Positions 56,880-64,000 of a DNA stretch of 64,000 nt are shown one piece after another (position 1 is the first letter of the stretch; every line of letters starts with the position of its first letter). Source of the stretch: Bacillus sp. SORGH_AS_0510. GTDB lineage: Bacteria; Bacillota; Bacilli; Bacillales; Cytobacillaceae. Below the pieces are notes generated by a model, which worked only from the letters and a program-made list of their open reading frames with translations, ran no database searches and had not been told where the DNA came from. The position numbers were made by a program, and so were the translations under genes. The stretch is taken from contig NZ_JAUTAU010000001.1 of assembly GCF_030818775.1 (NCBI RefSeq), forward strand, positions 3,662,001-3,726,000. Direction: 5' to 3'.

Positions 56880-58619
56880 ATGAACCGAAGTAAAAAAATA
56901 GTTTCAAAGCTTATTCCGCTAGTGACAGCGTTATTAATTATCATCTCTGGCATCATTTGGTTTATTCAATCGACTAATAGCCAAACGACAATCCCTTTCT
57001 CTTCCGTAGAAGAAACAATAAAAGCACAAAAGGGAAAACCCGTTAACTTAACCGAACAACCAGACGGTAGTTTATATATAAAAGCAGGAAATGAAGAGTA
57101 CGTATCCCATGTACCACCTAACAGTCAAATGGTGGATAAGCTGATAGAAAAATACAATATTGAATATTCTTATACCACTAGCAGCCGATATGGAAAATGG
57201 GTAATGCTAGGTGTTATTTTACTATTTACCGGGGCAGCTATTACATTGCAAAAAAATAAAGGTGGTTTCGGCCTTCGTAACTCGATGAAAAGCAGTGTGG
57301 CTAAATCTCGTCCATTGCCTACTATTTCATTAAAAGATGTAGGTGGGCTTGGTGAAGAAATGAAAGAGGAAATACTGCAAACACTTTCTACGTTAAAGGA
57401 ACCTGAACGGGCATTAAAATTAGGTATTAAACCTCCAAAAGGTATCCTACTTTACGGACCTCCTGGGACTGGTAAAACATTATTAGCACAAGCAATTGCT
57501 CGTGAACTGAATGCATCCTTTTTCTCTTCAAGTGGATCTGCCTTTAATGAACTTTTTGTTGGAGTTGGTGCGAGTCGAGTTCGCTCCCTGTTCCAAGCAG
57601 CTAGAAAACAGGCACCAGCAGTAATATTCATAGATGAAGTGGATGCTTTAGCCGGAAGACGTAAAGCTCATGGTGGTGAAGAAGCAGAAAAAACTCTAAC
57701 GGAACTACTTGTACAGCTTGACGGAGGCCATATAAATGATGGGATCTTATTTGTTGCTGCAACAAATAGAAAAGATATGTTAGATGAAGCCTTTCTTCGT
57801 CCCGGAAGAATAGATTTTTCTTTCCATGTACCACTACCAGATACAAGAGGAAGAAAAGAAATTATTGAAATCCATACTAGAGGGAAATCACTAGCTGAGG
57901 ATGTTTATGCTTCTTTAGATGATTTAGCAGAAAGTACATCAGGCTTCTCGGGAGCAGAATTACAATCCCTCTTTGAAACCGCAAGCAGACGTGCGGTTCG
58001 AAACAATCAGGAAGTCATCAAAAGACAAGACCTTGATTATGCATTAGATCGAACCATTTTAGGAAGTACGTCTCGTTCCTTAAAGGATCAAGCAACCAAA
58101 CGGAGAGTTGCGATACACGAGGCTGGACATGCAATAGTCGCATCCTTAACAAAGCCTGGTTCTGTTAGAAAAGCAACAATTATCCCACGTGGAGAAGCTC
58201 TTGGTTATGTTGCACCTATCCCCCAAGAGCTCCATTTGTCCACACATTCGGATTTACTTGACCGTGTAGCCATGGTGTTAGCAGGCGGAGTAGCAGAACG
58301 GTTGTTATTAGGCGAACATAGCATCGGCGTTAGCGGTGATGTACAGCAGGCAAAACAACTAATTGAACAAATGGTTGATACTGGCTTACTCGAAGATGGT
58401 TTTACTTTGACTTTTAATAAAACTGACAGAGAAGCTAAAATGCAGGAGCTATTTGCAAAAGGCTTAGAAAAAGCAGAAACTCTGATTCAAACTCATTATG
58501 ATCAGTATCAGCAATTAGTTGATGCATTATTAAAGAAAGAAACACTAGAAGGTTCCGAAGTAGAAGCCATTGTTTGGAACTCCACGAAATCAATAACTGA
58601 AGAACTTGTATTAGCCTAA
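56880..58619 (+). CDS. FtsH-like AAA+ zinc metalloprotease (paralogue)
   Basis: 579 residues, shorter than housekeeping FtsH (about 640). Two N-terminal membrane helices (about 11-30 and 108-123) flank a small outer domain. AAA+ domain: Walker A YGPPGTGKTLLAQ, Walker B VIFIDEVDALAG, second region of homology FLRPGRIDFSF. Protease: zinc motif HEAGHAIVAS and the third ligand in SGDVQQAKQL. The usual FtsH C-terminal tail is reduced. RBS AAAGGAGA before ATG 56880. Confidence 0.9.
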   Translation: MNRSKKIVSKLIPLVTALLIIISGIIWFIQSTNSQTTIPFSSVEETIKAQKGKPVNLTEQPDGSLYIKAGNEEYVSHVPPNSQMVDKLIEKYNIEYSYTTSSRYGKWVMLGVILLFTGAAITLQKNKGGFGLRNSMKSSVAKSRPLPTISLKDVGGLGEEMKEEILQTLSTLKEPERALKLGIKPPKGILLYGPPGTGKTLLAQAIARELNASFFSSSGSAFNELFVGVGASRVRSLFQAARKQAPAVIFIDEVDALAGRRKAHGGEEAEKTLTELLVQLDGGHINDGILFVAATNRKDMLDEAFLRPGRIDFSFHVPLPDTRGRKEIIEIHTRGKSLAEDVYASLDDLAESTSGFSGAELQSLFETASRRAVRNNQEVIKRQDLDYALDRTILGSTSRSLKDQATKRRVAIHEAGHAIVASLTKPGSVRKATIIPRGEALGYVAPIPQELHLSTHSDLLDRVAMVLAGGVAERLLLGEHSIGVSGDVQQAKQLIEQMVDTGLLEDGFTLTFNKTDREAKMQELFAKGLEKAETLIQTHYDQYQQLVDALLKKETLEGSEVEAIVWNSTKSITEELVLA

Positions 58620-58653
58620 AAGAGACTGACTTTAGTTAGTCTCTTTTTTTTTT
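58619..58653 (+). terminator. Terminator of the FtsH-like gene
   Basis: AAAGAGACTGACT / AGTTAGTCTCTTT followed by ten or more T. Element copy 7 is inserted in this T-tract. Confidence 0.92.
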
Positions 58654-58654
58654 A

Positions 58655-58835
58655 GGATGTGTTAAAAAGCAGTGTTGACTTATACATCCTGTTGATTGGA
58701 GCGGAAGGCACGAAGACTCCTGTGGGGTATGGTTCAGGGGAGATCCCGCATACGCCAGCGTCGAGGAGGCTCGCCGAAACACCCACGAACCGCTCGTGCC
58801 TGGAGAGGAAATCGACAGGTAAGTTTAACAGAGAC
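58655..58835 (+). mobile_element. MITE-like repeat, copy 7, inserted in a terminator T-tract
   Basis: 181 bp from GGATGTGTTAAA to TTTAACAGAGAC with exact 8-bp duplications TTTTTTTA at 58647-58654 and 58836-58843; the target is the T-tract of the FtsH-like gene's terminator. Sense is +, the same as the gene before it. Inner stem GGCACGA/TCGTGCC; GACGC-type centre variant (CGCCAGCGTCGAGG). Confidence 0.95.
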
Positions 58836-58858
58836 TTTTTTTAAAGAAGTTTTGATTT

Positions 58859-59329
58859 ATGTGTTACGTGGTAAACTATAGGGAACTTCAAATAAGGGAT
58901 GTGAAAGGGTTGTTAGGTAAAAAGTTCCTAATTGAAAAAGAACAGAAAGTATACAATAAGGAAGCAAGTAATTACATCGACAATCCGAAAAAAATTTCAG
59001 GATTGCTGAATAAGGCCATAACCAAAGCAAATTTGCGGTATAAGGGCCTAGGGGAAGCACGCGAAAAACTGCAGTTATTATTTGACTTGATAAAAGCTTA
59101 CTCTAAAGGTGAATATAAAGATGTTTCCAAAAGTACAATTATTACGGTTATTGGAGCCATTCTCTATTTTGTATCTCCATTTGATTTCGTTCCTGATTTT
59201 GTGATCGGACTTGGGATTATCGACGATGCAGCCGTGATTGGCTATACCGTTAAAAAGATAGCTGGGGAGCTAGAAGCATTCCAGCAATGGAAAAATCCAA
59301 AAGCAATAAATAAAACCCCGCTTGAATAA
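58859..59329 (+). CDS. ykvA: YkvA family protein (DUF1232)
   Basis: 156 residues if started at ATG 58859. The DUF1232 core near the C-terminus reads ILYFVSPFDFVPDFVIGLGI then DDAAVIGYTVKKI, with one or two membrane-associated helices. An N-terminal cytosolic, Lys/Arg-rich region precedes it. Function unknown. The ATG has no convincing ribosome site; a GTG or TTG around 58900-58910 could be the true start. In B. subtilis ykvA lies by mtnD and spo0E, here it has moved. Confidence 0.8.
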   Translation: MCYVVNYRELQIRDVKGLLGKKFLIEKEQKVYNKEASNYIDNPKKISGLLNKAITKANLRYKGLGEAREKLQLLFDLIKAYSKGEYKDVSKSTIITVIGAILYFVSPFDFVPDFVIGLGIIDDAAVIGYTVKKIAGELEAFQQWKNPKAINKTPLE

Positions 59330-59339
59330 GCGGGGTTTT
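59312..59339. terminator. Terminator between ykvA and ykvT
   Basis: AAAACCCCGCTT / AAGCGGGGTTTT, four-base loop, between convergent genes and overlapping the ykvA stop. Confidence 0.92.
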
Positions 59340-59341
59340 CC

Positions 59342-59890
59342 TTAACTGGCAAATCGATGGTTGCCTATTTCTTCCGTAACCGGTCTTGTACGAAGCCATT
59401 TACTGTCTGTTTGATCTGGATTAAAAAAATAAAGAGCTTTAGTCACTTTTCCATCCTTCTCAATCGCTTCTTCTACAGCTTTTTTAGCTTCCTCACCTGC
59501 CGGTTTATTAATCATGCCATTGTCAACCGGTTGAAATTGTTTATCTTGATAGATGACCTGCTGAATAGAATCTGGAAATTGTTCATTATCTACTCGGTTA
59601 AGCACAACCGCAGCGACAGCAACCTTACCTTGATAAGGTTCTCCCTTTGCTTCAGCTGTTACTAACCTAGCTAACAAGTCCTTTTCTTTCTCCGTAATTT
59701 TCATTTTTTTTAATTCATCTTTGGAATTACCGTATTGTACAGAGATTTCTCTTAGTGTTTCACGTTTTGTCACTTTATGAACCTTAGTAGGATCTATATT
59801 TTTAGCATCTACGGTTAGAGGTACATTAGCATAATTCAGCAGGATGAAGAAGACAACGACAGATAATAAAAAAGAAATCATTCGTTTCAT
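59342..59890 (-). CDS. ykvT: SleB/CwlJ-type cell-wall hydrolase YkvT
   Basis: 182 residues. Signal peptide/membrane helix (about 3-23), a spacer with KETLREISVQYGNSKDELKK, then the Hydrolase_2 domain (about 70-182) with the catalytic-type Glu in LVTAEAKGEPYQGKVAVAA. Members are lytic transglycosylases acting on spore or cell-wall peptidoglycan. It corresponds to YkvT. ATG 59890 has GGGGGA upstream; an ATG at 59911 is less likely. Confidence 0.88.
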   Translation of the reverse strand: MKRMISFLLSVVVFFILLNYANVPLTVDAKNIDPTKVHKVTKRETLREISVQYGNSKDELKKMKITEKEKDLLARLVTAEAKGEPYQGKVAVAAVVLNRVDNEQFPDSIQQVIYQDKQFQPVDNGMINKPAGEEAKKAVEEAIEKDGKVTKALYFFNPDQTDSKWLRTRPVTEEIGNHRFAS

Positions 59891-59979
59891 TATATGTCCC
59901 CCTTTATCCATTTCATTTTTTCAACCAACTAACCGTAACATGAATAGCTGTCATGTCCAACCACAAAAACTTTCCATGG

Positions 59980-60014
59980 AAAAAAAGGAAAAGCAAGGAA
60001 GCATCCTTGCTTTT
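59980..60014 (-). terminator. Terminator of the YjcZ-like genes
   Basis: AAAAGCAAGG / CCTTGCTTTT with T-rich tail on the reverse strand. Confidence 0.85.
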
Positions 60015-60055
60015 CGTATGAGGCAATATGAATACCTCAATTTATTTTTCATTGA

Positions 60056-60202
60056 CTACCATCTAAAGCAAGCTGCACCTACGATAATTAAAAGAATGAA
60101 TAATACAACGATTAAAGCGAATCCACCGCCAAAACCGCAACCTCCATATCCGTAACCACCGTAGCCACAGCAACCTCCACCATAACCATATCCACCAAAC
60201 AT
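60056..60202 (-). CDS. YjcZ-type small Gly/Tyr-rich membrane protein
   Basis: 48 residues, ATG 60202 after AAGGAGG. The first half is almost only Gly, Tyr and Cys ([20 protein letters not shown]), then the YjcZ-type helix [20 protein letters not shown]. YjcZ proteins are small sporulation or spore-coat-associated membrane peptides. Paired with the next gene. Confidence 0.85.
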   Translation of the reverse strand: MFGGYGYGGGCCGYGGYGYGGCGFGGGFALIVVLFILLIIVGAACFRW

Positions 60203-60224
60203 TTAAATTCCTCCTTATTTTATA

Positions 60225-60329
60225 TTAATAGAATCCGCAACCCCAAGAAGCTCCGATAATGATTAACAAAATAAATAAAACGACTAGTAGGGCAAATCCG
60301 CCGCCATAGCCACCTACTGCACCAGACAT
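60225..60329 (-). CDS. YjcZ family small membrane protein
   Basis: 34 residues: MSGAVGGYGGGFALLVVLFI then LLIIIGASWGCGFY. Matches the YjcZ sporulation family (a Gly-Tyr N-terminus and one membrane helix). ATG 60329 after AAAAGGAGG. Followed by the gene at 60056-60202 after 22 bases, with a shared terminator: a two-gene operon, probably a tandem duplication. Confidence 0.88.
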   Translation of the reverse strand: MSGAVGGYGGGFALLVVLFILLIIIGASWGCGFY

Positions 60330-60568
60330 TTACATTACCTCCTTTTCTTAATTCCTTATATCTATATTCACCTAGATAAAAATGTGCGATAGACATATAT
60401 CCCTATTAGTACATTTTGTAAAAAAAGAATAAGCCCATATTTATGCTCGAGGCAAATGTCATTTGTGTATGATTGTCCCTTCGTTATATGGATTCTCTAT
60501 ACAAAGTTGACTTTTTCCTGCAGATTCCTTACCATGGTTGACATCAAACTTAGTTAGGGGTCAATTCA

Positions 60569-61405
60569 TTGAGATCATTTGCAACCATTATAATTTTAAT
60601 TTTTATGGTCGCTTATCGAATCGGAAAAAAATTATCCAAGGGTGGGAAAGGTCAATCGCTGATTAAAATTGGCCACCGGGGAGCAGCCGCATATTGTCCA
60701 GAAAATACTTATGCTTCTTTTAATAAAGCATTAGAATTAGGGGTAGATTATCTTGAACTCGACATTCAGATGACAAGAGATGGGGAAATTGTTGTAATCC
60801 ATGATCCAACGGTTAATCGAACCACAAATGCAAAGGGAAGAGTGAAGGATTTTACCTTAAAAGAAATACAAAAACTCGATGCAGGCAGTTGGTTCCATCC
60901 TACATTCTCAAACGAAAGAATCCCTTCATTTTCTGATTTCCTCGATACGTATGCTGGTAAAGTGGGATTATTAATTGAATTAAAAAAGCCCTCTTTGTAT
61001 CCAGGCATTGAAGAAAAGGTTGCCAATGAACTATTGAAGAGAGGACTTGCTACAGGGGAAGAAGATCAAATTATTGTTCAATCCTTTGATCAAAGTGCAA
61101 TGAAAAACTTCCATCACCTCCTTCCAAAAGTACCAATTGGCATTTTAGTAAAGAAGGCAGCATTGAACGGTTTGTCACATAAAGAACTTTCATCCTACTC
61201 AAATTACGCTACCTATGTAAATCCAAAATTGACAATGGTTAATAAAAAGCTCATCCGAAAAATTCACCATTATGGTTTTAAAACCATGATTTGGACAGTG
61301 AATCGAAATAGTGATATTCGCCGGTTAAAGCATTTCTCTGTAGACGGAATGATAAGTGACTATCCAGATTTGCTGTCCAATAAAAAAGACAGCTCACCTT
61401 ATTAG
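60569..61405 (+). CDS. Glycerophosphodiester phosphodiesterase
   Basis: 278 residues. N-terminal membrane helix (about 3-17), then a GDPD barrel with IGHRGAAAYCPENT, LELDIQMTRDGEIVVIHDP and the C-terminal MIWTVN...DGMISDYPD. It splits glycerophosphodiesters into glycerol-3-phosphate and an alcohol using Mg or Ca. TTG start about nine bases after AGGGGT, so translation may be weak. It converges with uppP. Confidence 0.9.
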   Translation: MRSFATIIILIFMVAYRIGKKLSKGGKGQSLIKIGHRGAAAYCPENTYASFNKALELGVDYLELDIQMTRDGEIVVIHDPTVNRTTNAKGRVKDFTLKEIQKLDAGSWFHPTFSNERIPSFSDFLDTYAGKVGLLIELKKPSLYPGIEEKVANELLKRGLATGEEDQIIVQSFDQSAMKNFHHLLPKVPIGILVKKAALNGLSHKELSSYSNYATYVNPKLTMVNKKLIRKIHHYGFKTMIWTVNRNSDIRRLKHFSVDGMISDYPDLLSNKKDSSPY

Positions 61406-61424
61406 GTATGAGCTGTCTTTTTTT
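61382..61424. terminator. Bidirectional terminator between GDPD gene and uppP
   Basis: AAAAAAGACAGCTCA / TGAGCTGTCTTTTTTT around an 11-base loop. Confidence 0.92.
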
Positions 61425-62256
61425 ATAGGAAAACTACTAGATAGATAACTATAGCAAGTACAATGCGATACAAAGCAAACGGCATTAACTTAATTTTATT
61501 GATCAGTTTTAAGAAAAAGCGAATCGATAATAACGCAAAAATAAAAGCACTAATGAATCCAGCAATAAAGAACGGAAGAGCATCCAAAGTCATGTATTGC
61601 CAGTTCTTTAACAACGAAAGCAAACTTGCCCCAGCCATAATCGGTACAGCCATAATAAAGGTAAAATCAGCTGCTGCTCGGTGGCTCATTCCCATTAATA
61701 CACCGCCTGAGATGGTTGAACCTGAACGGGAAAACCCTGGCCAAAGCGAGAAGCATTGAAATAACCCAACAGCCATAGCTTGTCCATAAGATATTTGATC
61801 AACTGTTTGTGCTTTAGGATTCTTAGGTCCAATTAAATCAGCAAGAATCATAAACACTGCACCAATAACTAACCCAATTAATACAGTAGCCGTGGAAAAT
61901 AAATGATCATCAATATAATCGTTAAAGAGTACACCTAAAACTCCAGCGGGGATTAATCCTACTATTACATGGGTTAATTTAAGACGACTTTCTTTCTTTT
62001 CATGTCCTTTTCTAAATCTGCCTAATCCCAACAAGTCAAAAAAACGTTCCCAAAAGGTAACAACAACTGCAAGAATAGATCCAAGCTGAATAACCACCTT
62101 AAAGGTATTGGCTCCATGTTGTGTTAGAAATTTTTCAGATTTAAGCCATAAATCGTCAACAATGATCATGTGTCCGGTTGAAGAAACAGGTGCGAATTCT
62201 GTAGCACCTTCCACTAGACCAAGAATAATAGCTTTAATATACAAAAGTAATTCCAT
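61423..62256 (-). CDS. uppP: Undecaprenyl-diphosphatase
   Basis: 277 residues, about eight membrane helices. UppP/BacA signatures: LVEGATEFAPVSSTGHMI near the N-terminus and FSLWPGFSRSGSTISGG in the middle. It recycles the lipid carrier undecaprenyl pyrophosphate for cell-wall synthesis and gives bacitracin resistance. A single gene converging with the GDPD gene. Confidence 0.94.
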   Translation of the reverse strand: MELLLYIKAIILGLVEGATEFAPVSSTGHMIIVDDLWLKSEKFLTQHGANTFKVVIQLGSILAVVVTFWERFFDLLGLGRFRKGHEKKESRLKLTHVIVGLIPAGVLGVLFNDYIDDHLFSTATVLIGLVIGAVFMILADLIGPKNPKAQTVDQISYGQAMAVGLFQCFSLWPGFSRSGSTISGGVLMGMSHRAAADFTFIMAVPIMAGASLLSLLKNWQYMTLDALPFFIAGFISAFIFALLSIRFFLKLINKIKLMPFALYRIVLAIVIYLVVFL

Positions 62257-62393
62257 GTTGTTAAATTCTCCTAACTTTTTTAATGCTAAAAAAATATAGT
62301 TATGACAAATAACTCTCCTATTTTACTCATTAACCAATTGAATAGCAATAATTTTTTTGAAAATAATACTGTCACTTTTCTATTCTATAACGT

Positions 62394-63575
62394 TTATTGA
62401 ATAATTCCCAATCTTATTGCCTTTACTGCTACTTCCGTTCTATTTTGTGCGTTTAGTCTTTTCATGATATTAGATATGTAATCCCTAACTGTAAACTCAC
62501 TTAAATAAAGCTTTAAAGCAGCTTCCGCAGTGGAAGCACCTTCAGCCAGCAGTTTAATAATTTCAATTTCTCTAGGTGATAAGGATATCGAATCCGCTTC
62601 TGTGTATTTTGGTTTCTTTATATCTGCTCCAATAAATTTTGATAAGAGTTCTCCTGAGCTTTGCCCAAACTTCATCAATGCCGGGAATAAGCTTGTATCT
62701 ACCGTAAACTGTTTTCCGGGACCTTTATCTAGAACGACACCACCAATTATTTTCCCTTCTTCTGGTACATAAATTGGGACTATCATTAACGATGTGAGTC
62801 CGAATTTTTCTACGTATTTTCCAGGGAGTGCATTCTCGGCGACAGGAATATAAATAGGCTGAAAATTTTTCATTTCATGTCCCTGTGACTTTAACTTCAC
62901 AAGACTCTCATTAAGAACTGGAATATTACTAATTTTTTCGGCAATCGCCTGAATCTCATTAGTATCTAAATGGTGACCAAACAGCCCCACCCCAACACTT
63001 TCTTTATTAGTAAACTTAAAAAGGGCACATCGCTCAAATGGAAGAAAATAGCCAAAGCCAAAGGAAATATTTTCAACTGATTCCTGAAAGTTTTGCGATC
63101 GAATAATCCACTCATTAAATAAAATAACTGCATCTTTCCAAATACTTGATGTCTCCTTTTCGGATTGAAACAGCATCACTTCACCAATCTTTGAAAATAA
63201 ATAATGGACAGAAGGATGTAATTTAGAGGAGTAGACGATTCTAGATTTTAATACCTTATGGGCCGCGTTTTCCAACAGGTTTAAATGAAAAATTAACGCT
63301 TCAGGTTCCGGATTCCTCCCGAAATGAGAATACCAATCATCTTGCAGTTCACTTAACATTCTATAGATATCAAGCGTTTCATCATTAATTAACTGAAAAA
63401 ATTTTAAAAGAGACTCACTAATAAATTCAAAAACAGCAGTTGATTTTTTCTTTGTATTTTTAAGGGATTGGAGCATTAATCTCCACTCCTCATTAAGGTC
63501 TATTTGATATTGATATAAAAGTTTAACAGCATCTTTTAAAAGATTATCCAAATGGTGGTTTAAAGACCTCGACAA
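62394..63575 (-). CDS. LuxR-type transcriptional regulator with GAF-like sensor
   Basis: 393 residues from TTG 63575, eight bases after GGAGAG; a start at ATG 63602 is possible. Helical N-terminal part, a GAF-like middle (about 180-320, e.g. FGLTSLMIVPIYVPEEGKII) and a C-terminal GerE-type HTH LSPREIEIIKLLAEGASTAE, SEFTVRDYISNIMKRLNAQN. No receiver domain. It probably responds to a small ligand. It is divergent from the gene at 63870, which it may control (inference). Confidence 0.85.
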   Translation of the reverse strand: MSRSLNHHLDNLLKDAVKLLYQYQIDLNEEWRLMLQSLKNTKKKSTAVFEFISESLLKFFQLINDETLDIYRMLSELQDDWYSHFGRNPEPEALIFHLNLLENAAHKVLKSRIVYSSKLHPSVHYLFSKIGEVMLFQSEKETSSIWKDAVILFNEWIIRSQNFQESVENISFGFGYFLPFERCALFKFTNKESVGVGLFGHHLDTNEIQAIAEKISNIPVLNESLVKLKSQGHEMKNFQPIYIPVAENALPGKYVEKFGLTSLMIVPIYVPEEGKIIGGVVLDKGPGKQFTVDTSLFPALMKFGQSSGELLSKFIGADIKKPKYTEADSISLSPREIEIIKLLAEGASTAEAALKLYLSEFTVRDYISNIMKRLNAQNRTEVAVKAIRLGIIQ

Positions 63576-63869
63576 TACACACACTCTCCATTCAATGAAC
63601 ATCTACGCTGTTATTTTTTAGTAATAAAACCATAGATTGTATCTATACATAATTCCGTTAATCACGTCAAAATTCCTGCTAATATTCGATGAATTTCTCT
63701 ATTTCGCAGGATAATATTCTTATAAAAACTCCAAAAAACAGGTAAAACTTCCTACAAATGTAGGGATTTCTAAATTTACAAACTTATCATAAAATTGTGA
63801 CGAGTAGTGTAAGCATTTACATTTTTACTGCTTACCCTTTCAAAAAATGAATTAAAAGGAGGAAAGAGA

Positions 63870-64000
63870 ATGAATTTAGCAACAGAAACAGTCATTATTG
63901 GGGGACAAACGGTAAAGAAAAGGCTTTTATTTGCATTATTAGGTGGATTTGTATTCTTTGGATCATTACTTGGACTGTTTGGAGTAACTGGCGTAGCCGC
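63870..64000 (+). CDS. Small hydrophobic protein, cut by window end
   Basis: Only 43 complete codons are seen. ATG seven bases after AAGGAGG. Polar N-terminus MNLATETVIIGGQTVKKR, then a hydrophobic stretch LLFALLGGFVFFGSLLGLFG ending VTGVAA. It could be a circular bacteriocin precursor (leader plus a core beginning FGVTGVAA, like FGIPAAVA of AS-48) or simply a membrane protein. The 267 bases before it are the divergent promoter region with the LuxR-type gene. Confidence 0.6.
   Translation, partial: MNLATETVIIGGQTVKKRLLFALLGGFVFFGSLLGLFGVTGVA

Noticed and set aside
59844..60155. Forward frame opposite ykvT and the YjcZ genes
   Set aside because: Runs across the 5' end of ykvT and through a terminator and a YjcZ gene on the other strand; no ribosome site.

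Overview
The window is low-GC Firmicute DNA from an endospore-forming member of the Bacillaceae. Evidence for that: a sigI-rsgI pair, alpha/beta and gamma-type small acid-soluble spore protein genes, a Spo0E-like gene, YjcZ-type small spore proteins, a SleB/CwlJ-type hydrolase, SAM-I (S-box) riboswitches and CtsR boxes before clpE. Read right to left, the gene order follows the ykr-ykv-ptsHI-ykw-yku part of the Bacillus subtilis chromosome (mtn genes, spo0E-like, clpE/ykvI, ykvS, ptsHI, ykwC, patA, ykyB, ykuE, ykuI, ykuJ). Several expected genes are missing (ptsG beside ptsHI, kinA beside patA, mtnA beside mtnK). A Neobacillus-like genus is a guess only. No rRNA, tRNA, CRISPR array, prophage or complete insertion sequence was seen.

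Layout. 1-7.2 kb: ykuJ (cut by the window edge), a small membrane protein, the EAL protein ykuI (metal-binding Asp pair lost), a C39-like lipoprotein, the Tat-exported phosphoesterase ykuE, a PAS-GGDEF-EAL protein and ykyB. 7.4-12.9 kb: patA, ykwC, a lipoprotein, an atypical SDR, azoR and small proteins. 13.2-20.9 kb: ptsI-ptsH, then moxR-DUF58-DUF4129-glpK. 21-31.5 kb: ykvS, a CPBP protease, ykvI, clpE, pepF, a MarR regulator, an aminoglycoside-phosphotransferase-like protein, an Fsr-type MFS exporter and a hemerythrin-like protein. 31.7-32.0 kb: a 52-bp minisatellite. 32.1-35.6 kb: the complete electron-bifurcating fixABCX set with a textbook cre box in front. 36-44.7 kb: a ZIP transporter, a Spo0E-like protein and the methionine salvage genes mtnD, mtnB, mtnX, mtnW, mtnE, mtnU and mtnK, with two S-box riboswitches. 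Here mtnB and mtnX each carry a +1 frameshift. 44.7-50.8 kb: an ArsR-type regulator, a 2-oxoacid:ferredoxin oxidoreductase and a B12-binding radical SAM protein. 50.8-64 kb: spore proteins, sigI-rsgI, prfC, an FtsH paralogue, ykvA, ykvT, a GDPD, uppP, a LuxR-type regulator and the start of an unidentified small hydrophobic protein.

The most unusual signal is a family of seven ~180-bp non-coding elements scattered through the window, all between genes. They have ~12-bp terminal inverted repeats (GGCTCTGTTAAA), and five of the seven have visible 8-bp target duplications, so they are mobile MITE-like DNA. They also encode a large conserved fold: a 10-bp outer stem, a symmetrical 9x9 purine loop in which the same GGAGCGGAA faces itself, and a 7-bp inner stem kept by compensatory base changes. 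Six of seven sit directly 3' of a gene in the same orientation, often in or next to the T-tract of its terminator.
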